Below, piece by piece: positions 19,912 through 26,984 of a DNA stretch of 64,000 nucleotides. Numbering within the stretch: the first letter of the stretch is position 1; each line of letters begins with the position of its first letter. The translations under genes and the position numbers were made by a program. Source of the DNA: Sulfurisphaera javensis. GTDB taxonomy: Archaea > Thermoproteota > Thermoprotei_A > Sulfolobales > Sulfolobaceae. The notes beneath the pieces are model-generated. The model worked only from the letters and a program-made list of their open reading frames with translations, made no database searches and was not told where the DNA came from. Where the stretch lies: positions 1,116,001-1,180,000 of the forward strand of contig NZ_AP031322.1 of the NCBI RefSeq assembly GCF_041154675.1, in the 5' to 3' direction.

Positions 19912-21045
19912 TCATTCCCACTTTTGATTTAAGAGAGATCTGAAAGTATTAATGATAGTGGGATTAGAGGAAATTGGATCTTTATGAAATTCCTCAAAGT
20001 CCTTATTTATAATCAACGAATTTAACATCTTAGTCAGAGAAACTATTACTCCGAGCTTATCTTCTGAATTCTCCCTTGCTGCCTCTTCAATACGGGTTAA
20101 AAGATATTTTGCCGATTCCTTATCTGGACCTGTAAATTTGTCAATAAAGGATTTTGTTTCTGATAGAAATCGATCATCATTAACAACATCTTGAAGATTT
20201 CTGGCTTCGTGTGTTACTGGATCAACAATGAAACTTTTACGAAATCCCTCTTCCCATATTTTTGGCATGGGAAGAGGCTTCTTACTCGTAGTTATCCTAA
20301 CTGAGGAACTATAAGATAATATGCCTGGAAAGAAATACCTAAAAATTGATGTGCTTTCCATAACTTTTTGTCTATTAGGGCTTAAGGTAACCGTAAAAGA
20401 TTCTGGTAGGCCGGTAACTATAGGGATAATGTTGTTAAGATTTAGTATTTTGTTGAATTCAACTAAATCTCTCCATATTTTGTTCAAGGTGTTTATTCTC
20501 TTGTTGAAAATAATTCCTAACATCTTGATTCTGGTATTACTTATCACGTTTTTAGCTATCTCCGGATCAAACCCTATTATAGGAACGATATTTTGATAAG
20601 TCTTCGCAAAAGAAGAGATGATATCTTGGATTGATGATCCCTTTAATTTATTTAATGGTAAAAATAATAATGGATTTTCTATGTCCTTTTGAAATTCTAT
20701 CACACCATTTAAGAGACTTCTTATTTTTTCAACTTGAGACAGTTTTCCTTGAATAGACGGAATAACAAGAAATAGCTTATTGTTATCTGACATTAACTTC
20801 TTCAATTCGTATATTTTATCAATCAGTTCAGCCTTTAACTCGGGCTTAAAGGGGATATTAACCAAAAATACGTGGTCAGGGATGTATAAATTTGCTGGAG
20901 TATATTGTTTCGAAATGATCTCTTTTCTCGATAGAGCCTTTATAGGTAGTAGTATTTCCTTACCATTGATTGTTAGTTTATACCCCCTTACATAGAGACC
21001 ATTAAGCTCATATCTATATAAATCTGAGATACTGATGTCTATCAT
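19912..21045 (-). CDS. Unrecognised 377-residue protein of the island's central operon
   Basis: Not recognised. It is soluble, with alternating hydrophobic strands and helices (HVFLVNIPF, KLFLVIPSIQG, PLLFLPLNKL, IVPIIGFDPE, IKMLGIIFN, NIIPIVTGLP), spaced like a TIM barrel, over residues 50-225. A second, helical domain follows from about 270 (FIDKFTGPDKESAKYLLTRIEEAAREN). A KKPLPMPKIWEEGF segment links them. No catalytic motif stands out. It is the last gene of a three-gene operon and overlaps the upstream gene by four bases (ATGA). Its context suggests a defence or toxin-antitoxin role, which is inference only. Confidence 0.6.
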   Translation of the reverse strand: MIDISISDLYRYELNGLYVRGYKLTINGKEILLPIKALSRKEIISKQYTPANLYIPDHVFLVNIPFKPELKAELIDKIYELKKLMSDNNKLFLVIPSIQGKLSQVEKIRSLLNGVIEFQKDIENPLLFLPLNKLKGSSIQDIISSFAKTYQNIVPIIGFDPEIAKNVISNTRIKMLGIIFNKRINTLNKIWRDLVEFNKILNLNNIIPIVTGLPESFTVTLSPNRQKVMESTSIFRYFFPGILSYSSSVRITTSKKPLPMPKIWEEGFRKSFIVDPVTHEARNLQDVVNDDRFLSETKSFIDKFTGPDKESAKYLLTRIEEAARENSEDKLGVIVSLTKMLNSLIINKDFEEFHKDPISSNPTIINTFRSLLNQKWE

Positions 21046-21593
21046 CCCTTACCCCTACCCCACTTAATTTCTTTGAATTTATCTTTGATTTTTGAACGCT
21101 CCTTATATTGCGGATAATTAGCGTAAACGTACCTTAATATTCCTTTTACAGTATACTGATCAATACTTCTCCTGAATAACTTAAAGTCCTCTAAGTCTTT
21201 TCTCCTTATCTTTTCCTCAATAATTGCTTGAGCTTCCCTCTTTCCTTTCTCAGTTAATGAAAATGCTTCTGTCTCTTTACCATACTGCCCCTCTACTTTG
21301 ATGAAGTTTGACCAGACTAAATTATCCAACTCTTGAGTAAGAAGGAAACTATAAGGACCATAGGAGTATGGTATAAAATGAGGGTCTTCGTAAGTATATC
21401 CTTTTTTATCCAATTCCTTGTAGAATAGAAAGAGCCCTTTCTGGTATTTTATTCTAGAATATATAGGCTTATCTGGTGATAAGCCGAACAAAATTAACAC
21501 TACATCAGATATAAAGAGATCTACTTTTTCAAACTCCTTCCCTTCAGCCTCATCCAATGTATAATACCTAGTTTTATCTGGGAGCTCTCTCAT
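21042..21593 (-). CDS. Panacea/YwgA-like winged-helix protein
   Basis: About 183 residues from the ATG at 21593, chosen because GAGGTG lies five bases upstream and the upstream gene's TGA is two bases away; the longer in-frame start at 21626 would overlap that gene. Residues about 20-130 resemble Panacea (DUF4065) and YwgA-like domains: SRIKYQKGLFLFYKELDKKG, HFIPYSYGPYSFLLTQELDNL, and FSLTEKGKREAQ. Panacea domains act as antitoxins paired with varied toxins. If that holds, the toxin would be one of the two neighbours. The family call is from pattern recall. Confidence 0.55.
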   Translation of the reverse strand: MRELPDKTRYYTLDEAEGKEFEKVDLFISDVVLILFGLSPDKPIYSRIKYQKGLFLFYKELDKKGYTYEDPHFIPYSYGPYSFLLTQELDNLVWSNFIKVEGQYGKETEAFSLTEKGKREAQAIIEEKIRRKDLEDFKLFRRSIDQYTVKGILRYVYANYPQYKERSKIKDKFKEIKWGRGKG

Positions 21594-21595
21594 AC

Positions 21596-22114
21596 TCACA
21601 CCTCTATTGGTTCTGGACCAGGACATACGTACTTGTCAAGTTTTTTCTCGTAATAACACGTAATATAATATCTTTTTTTAGTACGTTTATACTCAAAGAT
21701 ATAATCATAACTAAAAATCTGTCTCTTCTTAATAAAATTGATAAACTGGTTTATAATACTTGTTGGATCTTCTGCCTTTAGAGAAGCGTATTTGCTGGCA
21801 AATGCTAATCGTTTAGTAAAAGCTACATAATTATTATTAAGAAAATCTTTGTAACGCGTTATTCCAAATTTTGTATTAAGATAGCGTAATATCGATTCAT
21901 TAAATTCCATATGATTTAATAGATAATTAAGATCTGGTTTCTCTATCCAAAACAATCTGTGGCATACACCACAATAATATGGAATGCCTAGCCTGGTAGG
22001 TCTTGAAAAAGTAATACCCACTCCGGAAGCAGATATATTAGTAAGTGACAGAGGATTCATAGTAGCACCACAGTAAGGGCATTGTATTGATGACAAACTA
22101 TTATACCCCTCCAT
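21596..22114 (-). CDS. Zinc-ribbon protein of the island's central operon
   Basis: A 172-residue protein. The N-terminus carries a zinc ribbon: CPYCGATMNPL at about residue 12 and YYCGVCHRLFW at about 47. The rest is helical and basic, with FIKKRQIFSYDYIFEYKRTKKRYYI. Two more cysteines lie near the C-terminus (ITCYYEKKLDKYVCPG). The family is not recognised. It is the first gene of the three-gene operon; nucleic acid binding is inferred from the ribbon and charge. A CRISPR-repeat-like sequence lies about 20 bases upstream of its start. Confidence 0.6.
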   Translation of the reverse strand: MEGYNSLSSIQCPYCGATMNPLSLTNISASGVGITFSRPTRLGIPYYCGVCHRLFWIEKPDLNYLLNHMEFNESILRYLNTKFGITRYKDFLNNNYVAFTKRLAFASKYASLKAEDPTSIINQFINFIKKRQIFSYDYIFEYKRTKKRYYITCYYEKKLDKYVCPGPEPIEV

Positions 22115-22133
22115 AGTCTAATCACTAATATAT

Positions 22134-22153
22134 CTCCTATGGAATTGAAAGAG
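22134..22153 (+). repeat. CRISPR-repeat-like fragment R1
   Basis: CTCCTATGGAATTGAAAGAG ends like many Sulfolobales CRISPR repeats, whose 3' end is GAATTGAAAG. There is only one copy here with no spacer array. It lies just upstream of the zinc-ribbon gene. It may be chance or an orphan repeat. Confidence 0.3.
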
Positions 22154-22233
22154 ATCCTGGCAAGTGCCAAACTATTTACCCTATGAATATTTCGTTATGG
22201 TTTTAAATAATTCTTCATGATCATCATACAAAC

Positions 22234-22249
22234 TTAACTGGGGAGTTAA
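22234..22249. repeat. Palindrome family copy P6
   Basis: TTAACT, GGGG, AGTTAA: a perfect six-base-arm inverted repeat in the 776-base gap between the zinc-ribbon gene and the second membrane protein gene. Confidence 0.65.
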
Positions 22250-22333
22250 TGAGATTTTAGAAAAATAAGTAGCCAGTGTTGAGCTTTTTTAGCATAGAAA
22301 TGTGTGAAATTCGAGACATATTATTTACTACTA

Positions 22334-22355
22334 CTTTCCTCTAAGGAATTGAAAG
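22334..22355 (+). repeat. CRISPR-repeat-like fragment R2
   Basis: CCTCTAAGGAATTGAAAG is present here, preceded by TACTACTACTTT. The same CCTCTAAGGAATT string recurs at about 26666 upstream of the Argonaute 2 operon, with two extra bases before GAAAG. The end resembles Sulfolobales CRISPR repeats. No array is present. Confidence 0.35.
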
Positions 22356-22362
22356 ACTGTTA

Positions 22363-22379
22363 CAGATGAGCCTCATCTG
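22363..22379. repeat. Perfect short hairpin
   Basis: CAGATGAG, C, CTCATCTG: a perfect eight-base inverted repeat with a one-base centre, immediately after R2. It could be an operator for a dimeric repressor or part of a structured RNA. Confidence 0.5.
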
Positions 22380-22445
22380 TTTTGGATGAATGAGCTCTAT
22401 TTCGTCTCTTTCTTCTTCCTCTTTTTTCTTATCATAAGAAATTTC

Positions 22446-22496
22446 CTAAAAAATACAAAAAAATTCAATTAGCTATATAGTTAGCTTAAAATTAGC
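22446..22496. repeat. AT-rich repeat, copy Y
   Basis: The second copy of the element at 19476-19524, with the same order of CTAAAAAAT, poly-A, TTCAATTAGCT, TTAGCT and AAAATTAGC. It is preceded by a pyrimidine run (CTTTCTTCTTCC) and ends five bases before palindrome P7. Confidence 0.6.
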
Positions 22497-22500
22497 TGAT

Positions 22501-22518
22501 GTTAACTGGGGAGTTAAG
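22501..22518. repeat. Palindrome family copy P7
   Basis: GTTAACT, GGGG, AGTTAAG with a perfect TTAACT/AGTTAA core. It directly follows AT-rich repeat Y and lies about 100 bases before RNA-like element C. Confidence 0.65.
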
Positions 22519-22615
22519 CGAGTAAAAAGGATAGTAATATTATTCCTATTATACTATTAACAATAATTCCGATAAAAGTGAAATATTCAAATATTTGCCC
22601 AAACAGAATTAGGAC

Positions 22616-22679
22616 GGGATAGAGGAATAATGAATTGCCCCGGAAACTGACCGTGATGAGCAGGGTCAGGTCTGATCCC
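22616..22679 (+). ncRNA. Box C/D sRNA-like element C
   Basis: Terminal stem GGGAT (22616-22620) pairs with ATCCC (22675-22679). Inside it: C box ATAATGA (22627-22633, one change), 13 bases, D' box CTGA (22647-22650), two bases, C' box GTGATGA (22653-22659, perfect), 12 bases, D box CTGA (22672-22675, perfect). This is the complete order and spacing of an archaeal C/D guide RNA. It is GC-rich in AT-rich DNA and lies about 210 bases upstream of the second membrane protein gene. Targets not identified. Confidence 0.6.
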
Positions 22680-22890
22680 TACCCCTAATTACATTATATT
22701 TCTTCTTTTCTAAATAAGATTTTCTCACTAGGAAATGTTAGGCTTATTGTTTTTTGATAAAGAGAATATTTTGTCGGCTATTAGGAGAGTAATTAAAACG
22801 ACAAACTAAGGTCTTCTTACTACTCCGTAATTTCTAAACTCAAACAAACTTGAAAAACATATTAACTTTCTTATTTAGTTATAGTTATAC

Positions 22891-23958
22891 ATGATTAGTC
22901 CTCGCTCATCTCAGACTCTTTTAGATGCGTTAGATAGAACTTTAGAAATTTTACATGATCAGACCAAAGTATGTGAACAACTATCTGATAACATAATTTA
23001 TTTGTACATTTATGATCTGATCTGTAACAAACAAGAATCAGAAAATTCTAATAATATTAAACTACCTAGGCCTTATTATGCGTACATAATCATAGCGTAT
23101 CATCTGCTGTTCTATAGAGGGCTAAGCAGAGCACAAAAACTGCTAACAAAATTATCTGAAGTTGAGGATGAAATGGATGATAATGAAAGAAGTGCATTTA
23201 AAATGATTATGGCTGTTTCTCAAGAAGTAGAATATATAACGAAATTTAACGAGTTGACTAAGAAATCTTTAACAAAAAGAGATGAGTACACTGAAGCACA
23301 ATATTCTCTAAATCGAATTAAAATGGAGTTAGATAGAATACCCGTAAATGAATATAGTTGGGCAAGTATATTTAAAGAGATACTCAAGCTTAGAGTAGTA
23401 TCAATAATAGATAGTAGTCTTATAAAGAGTGCGGATAATATAAATAATTCAATAAAGGACCTTGAAGCAGAAATTATATTAGACGAGAGGCTAATTGACG
23501 GATACAACATAATTTCTCTTTCAGGAGATTATATAAAATCTTCAGTCTTGGAATATTTCAAAAAGGAATTAGATATTATAAAGAGTCAAATTATTAATGT
23601 CTTAAAAGAGAAGGAAAAAGTTGATGATAACCTTAACAAAATATATTGGTTGCTATCTAGAATACCAAAACTAATATCTATATTAAGTTTTATGGAATCA
23701 AAACTAGGATCCATACAATATATTCTTTATATTCTTTATGCAGCGATTATAGCATTTGTGGGAGAACGTACATATCAAGGTTTCCTATCATCACATTTAC
23801 AGATTATTGAGATTATTTTACCTATTATTAGTTTGATCGTATTTATATTTCTAGTAATTATATTCTTCTTAGTAATACTCTTTCGCATCTATAAGAGGAA
23901 AGCTATGAAGATAGAATTAACATTCTTTCATAAGCTCGAGGAATTAGGAAATCAATAA
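22891..23958 (+). CDS. Two-helix membrane protein, candidate effector of Argonaute module 2
   Basis: A 355-residue protein with a helical soluble region (residues 1-270, including a coiled-coil-like LKEKEKVDDNLNKIYWLL near 238) and two C-terminal membrane helices, about 276-294 (IQYILYILYAAIIAFVG) and 304-332. A basic tail follows. It has the same size and topology as the module 1 membrane protein, but I see no alignable sequence between them. It is convergent with the Argonaute 2 operon with a six-base gap. TATTAA lies about 28 bases upstream of the ATG, suggesting a leaderless transcript. A membrane-damaging effector role is inferred from context. Confidence 0.58.
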   Translation: MISPRSSQTLLDALDRTLEILHDQTKVCEQLSDNIIYLYIYDLICNKQESENSNNIKLPRPYYAYIIIAYHLLFYRGLSRAQKLLTKLSEVEDEMDDNERSAFKMIMAVSQEVEYITKFNELTKKSLTKRDEYTEAQYSLNRIKMELDRIPVNEYSWASIFKEILKLRVVSIIDSSLIKSADNINNSIKDLEAEIILDERLIDGYNIISLSGDYIKSSVLEYFKKELDIIKSQIINVLKEKEKVDDNLNKIYWLLSRIPKLISILSFMESKLGSIQYILYILYAAIIAFVGERTYQGFLSSHLQIIEIILPIISLIVFIFLVIIFFLVILFRIYKRKAMKIELTFFHKLEELGNQ

Positions 23959-23964
23959 ATCTTT

Positions 23965-25374
23965 TTATATAAACCACATTACTTTTTTAACATTTTCTGG
24001 TAGAGTCTTCTCACTAACCCTAAAAACCCTAGATGTTAAATAAGCTATTTCTCTTGAGTACCTAGTAGTTATTGGTTCCTTTAGCATAGGATTTTGAACT
24101 GATACATAATTAAGTCTAGCCATTGCGAAAACAGTCCTAATTAAAGTAAGATCATCAAGGTTACTTTCATCAAGATTACTTTCATTTTCTAGTTCGATAT
24201 GCCTAGATACTAACAAAAGTGTAGGTAATCCTCTAAATATGTTAGCCTTCGTCTGTTGATTCGAAATCTTAAAAGTTCCAGTAGTGCTTAGAGCATAAAC
24301 ATTATTTTTCAATTTAATAGTTAATCCTATAGGTGGATACCATGAATTTTCTCCAGACTTACCTTGATATTCACTAGAATCATCAATTAACACAAGGTCT
24401 GAATAATTTATTTTCAAAACGAATATGATTACTCTTGAACCTAATGAATTCTTTGCCTCTTGAATAGCTTTTCTTATTTTTTCATCATCATCTCTTCCTA
24501 GTTCCTTTCCTGAATAATGAATAATGACTATATGATCTTGTACACTAGACTTGCTTGCAATATCTTTAATATATCTAGAAATTATTTCACCAAAACTAGT
24601 TGGTACGTTATTCGAATCGAGAACATTACTATCCCCAAATACCCATACACCATAAGAGTCAAAAACTGAAACATAACCAACATAATTCTTATTATTTAAC
24701 GGATCTCTAGATAAACCTAGCCCGATAATATGAAGAGAGATTTTCCCGCTCAATGTTCTCTCCTTAGTTACTGGACTTTGAGCCAGAGAATAAGGCACCC
24801 CGCCCATCTTTACAAACAATTGGATTGCCATAGGCAGAAGCGACCATATATAAATGGAACTGTTCTTTAAAGTATCCGTTGTTACTATTTGGGTAGGGGA
24901 CGAAAGTTCGCCTAGTTCTGGATTGAGGAAATTTGCTTTCACCCTATAATATATACTATCTATTTCACTTCTTGCAGTCTTAGGAAGGACAATTAAAGGA
25001 AAAGTCTTAGACTCATAATTATCCTCATATACTGATAGAATCTTATTAGGATCATAATCGTTTCCAGAATCATAATCAACTACTTGAAAATCTATATTAG
25101 TTCTAAAAATATTGTTAAATCCTTTGTAAACTCGCCAATTATTACCTTCTAGTCCATTTTTTAAATCATTACTTAGCGATTTGCATGAATCTAAATTCTC
25201 CTTTTTACAGATTATTAATATCTTTTTATATCTATTTACACTGATATTTTTATCATAATGTGATGAGATTGAAAAAGGGCCATAGAATGTAATGTAGTAT
25301 GGATGAATATTTACATTGCTTTCACCAAATCTTAATAAGAAATCTGATAATGAAAATCTATGAAAAATTTTCAT
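23965..25374 (-). CDS. Second short Argonaute (MID-PIWI), catalytically inactive
   Basis: A 469-residue protein. The MID domain covers about 50-190, starting KILIICKKEN and ending AIQLFVKMGGVPYSL, the characteristic MID/PIWI junction of prokaryotic Argonautes. PIWI starts SLHIIGLGLSRD at about 213-224, where the first tetrad Asp is Gly/Leu. HIVIIHYSGKELGRDDDEKI is the following strand-helix, and PITTRYSREIAYLTSRV is the typical PIWI end, with Asn in LNYVSV where active enzymes have His or Asp. Cleavage is therefore unlikely. It overlaps its partner gene by one base (TAATG). It is clearly different from Argonaute 1 in sequence. Confidence 0.78.
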   Translation of the reverse strand: MKIFHRFSLSDFLLRFGESNVNIHPYYITFYGPFSISSHYDKNISVNRYKKILIICKKENLDSCKSLSNDLKNGLEGNNWRVYKGFNNIFRTNIDFQVVDYDSGNDYDPNKILSVYEDNYESKTFPLIVLPKTARSEIDSIYYRVKANFLNPELGELSSPTQIVTTDTLKNSSIYIWSLLPMAIQLFVKMGGVPYSLAQSPVTKERTLSGKISLHIIGLGLSRDPLNNKNYVGYVSVFDSYGVWVFGDSNVLDSNNVPTSFGEIISRYIKDIASKSSVQDHIVIIHYSGKELGRDDDEKIRKAIQEAKNSLGSRVIIFVLKINYSDLVLIDDSSEYQGKSGENSWYPPIGLTIKLKNNVYALSTTGTFKISNQQTKANIFRGLPTLLLVSRHIELENESNLDESNLDDLTLIRTVFAMARLNYVSVQNPMLKEPITTRYSREIAYLTSRVFRVSEKTLPENVKKVMWFI

Positions 25375-26423
25375 TATTCGATTACCTCCAATTTAGTTGG
25401 TATATCATATCTAACTCCACCTATTACCATTAAATCCTTAAGTAGATTAGATAACCTTTCTAAATTTTTTTCATCTAACATGATTTTGTAAAATTTTCGA
25501 GGGGTAATTAACATACCCAAGTCTCTTCGGAAGGCATCAAAGTTCTTACATAAATTATTTTGGATAAATAATCTTGATCTCTTAAAATTAGGATTTATTT
25601 TTATCAGATATTTATTTTTCCACATTTTGGGATCAATTGGAATGCTTATCTGATTATTCTCGTCATCTGGAGAACTCAAAACTATTCTATTCTCTTCAAT
25701 ACGTTCAATTGTATACACTTTATTTTTCGAATTGGGATCAGCGAGAAAGTTTACTTTAACTCCCTTTAGAGAGTCAATTTTCCCTTCCTTTCCTAATATA
25801 CTAAGAATATATTCCAAATTTAATTCCATATTAATTCCATATGATAAATTTATAACTAAGTGTAGGAGTTTTTCATCTCTAATTTCGCTCTGCATTATGT
25901 TAAATGTAAAACGCTTAACTACTTGACATAAGTTATCTTTCTTTTCACCACATAGACAAGGGTATTTACCACAAAAACTATCAAAATACCCATCTGAAAT
26001 CTCTAAATCCACTGCTTGCTGATGAGTAAACTCTAAGCATAAATCACTCCCTATTACCTTTTTTTGACATTCATACTGTCTTAATTTTTCATTATTTCTA
26101 AAGTCTTTCTTTAACTTGTTGATCAACAACCTAGAGGCTATAATAGAGTTAGAATCATACTGTTTCTTAACAGCATCTTTTATTTCTGGGAATTGTTGTA
26201 ACTCTTGCTCACTCAGTTCTCCGTTAGCAGAAGTAAAATATATTCCAGCCTTAATATCCTCATTATAGTCATTAGTAAATACAGTAGCAACCAATGAAGA
26301 ACTACTTTTGTTTATCTTAGACCCTATCATAGTGATATCTTGCCTCGGGACTTTAGAAGGATCAACATAATACACTGTTAACACATCTAGATTCGGGATA
26401 AGTCTAACTGCATTAATGTACAC
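25374..26423 (-). CDS. Argonaute 2 partner, cysteine-rich N-PAZ-like protein
   Basis: A 349-residue protein starting at GTG, with GGTGAT five bases upstream. Six cysteines lie within 48 residues (about 119, 129, 151, 156, 158, 166, including CGKYPCLCGE), perhaps a metal site. The part from about 184 to 250 (LLHLVINLSYGIN; SLKGVKVNF; NKVYTIERIEEN) has the look of the Argonaute L1/PAZ region. The end (FRRDLGMLITPRKFYKIML) is helical. I infer that it forms the N-PAZ lobe of a split Argonaute with the following MID-PIWI gene. No exact family is recognised; it is longer than the module 1 partner and not obviously alignable with it. Confidence 0.6.
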   Translation of the reverse strand: MYINAVRLIPNLDVLTVYYVDPSKVPRQDITMIGSKINKSSSSLVATVFTNDYNEDIKAGIYFTSANGELSEQELQQFPEIKDAVKKQYDSNSIIASRLLINKLKKDFRNNEKLRQYECQKKVIGSDLCLEFTHQQAVDLEISDGYFDSFCGKYPCLCGEKKDNLCQVVKRFTFNIMQSEIRDEKLLHLVINLSYGINMELNLEYILSILGKEGKIDSLKGVKVNFLADPNSKNKVYTIERIEENRIVLSSPDDENNQISIPIDPKMWKNKYLIKINPNFKRSRLFIQNNLCKNFDAFRRDLGMLITPRKFYKIMLDEKNLERLSNLLKDLMVIGGVRYDIPTKLEVIE

Positions 26424-26654
26424 TATACATCACCATCTTATCCCATAAAACTCACATATAGTAGTAGATCAGAAATATTAAGTAATTTTTGGATACCACT
26501 GAGTATACAAATTTCTATCCATATCGAATAATTAACAAGTAATATACTTTATTAGATTACAGAGTTACAATGAGAAGAATCCTTTAATAAAGTTTAAGGT
26601 CTACAATATGTAGACTTTTCCTACATGATGAAGAAAGCATAGTAAATGGGATTA

Positions 26655-26687
26655 ACTATTACTCTCCTCTAAGGAATTATGAAAGAG
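26655..26687 (+). repeat. CRISPR-repeat-like fragment R3
   Basis: CTCTCCTCTAAGGAATT followed by ATGAAAGAG resembles R2 (CCTCTAAGGAATTGAAAG) with two inserted bases. It is about 235 bases upstream of the Argonaute 2 operon start. No array is present. Similarity to Sulfolobales CRISPR repeats is limited to the GAATT...GAAAG end. Confidence 0.3.
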
Positions 26688-26709
26688 CAAAGCTTAGATA
26701 GCTAATAGT

Positions 26710-26955
26710 CTACTTATTTAAGCACTGCTTAACCACATCTTTTATCTCATCGGGTTTAGCTTCACATGTACGATATGCTTGGCTTATACTTCCTAGCACC
26801 TCATTATCATACTTTATTATCATAGTATTTGTAGATACAGTATTAAACTCGATACTATACTTTCCATCTTCAAAGGGTCCCCAAAGTGTAACTAAAAGTT
26901 CAATATTATAATCATTGTTAAAGCATTCTATAAAAGCCGTCGAAAACTGTTTTCG
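26710..26955 (-). pseudogene. Open frame of about 81 codons without a start codon
   Basis: The minus-strand frame begins after a TAA at 26956-26958 and runs to TAG at 26710-26712. Its translation is protein-like: FIECFNNDYNIELLVTLWGP, then FEDGKYSIEFNTVS, then YDNEVLGSISQAYRTC and a C-terminal KDVVKQCLNK. No ATG, GTG or TTG is available near its beginning, although a TATA-like TATTTAAA sits at about 26969-26976. It may be a gene that lost its start, or a 3' fragment. Family not recognised. Confidence 0.4.
26941..26955. promoter_or_regulatory. Perfect palindrome, possible operator
   Basis: CGAAAAC, T, GTTTTCG: a 15-base perfect palindrome at the expected transcription start about 26 bases downstream (minus strand) of the TATA-like TATTTAAA at about 26969-26976. 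It would suit a dimeric repressor. The gene it would control is the start-less frame. Confidence 0.4.
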
Positions 26956-26984
26956 TTAAAGCGTGAAGTTTAAATACTTTGCAT

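Noticed and set aside
19693-19932. 79-codon plus-strand ORF as an intact gene
   Set aside because: It starts inside palindrome P5, has no ribosome site and runs into the end of a convergent gene. Only the central part looks like a gene remnant.
22134-26687. A CRISPR array
   Set aside because: Only isolated repeat-like fragments were found, with no regular spacing and no spacers.
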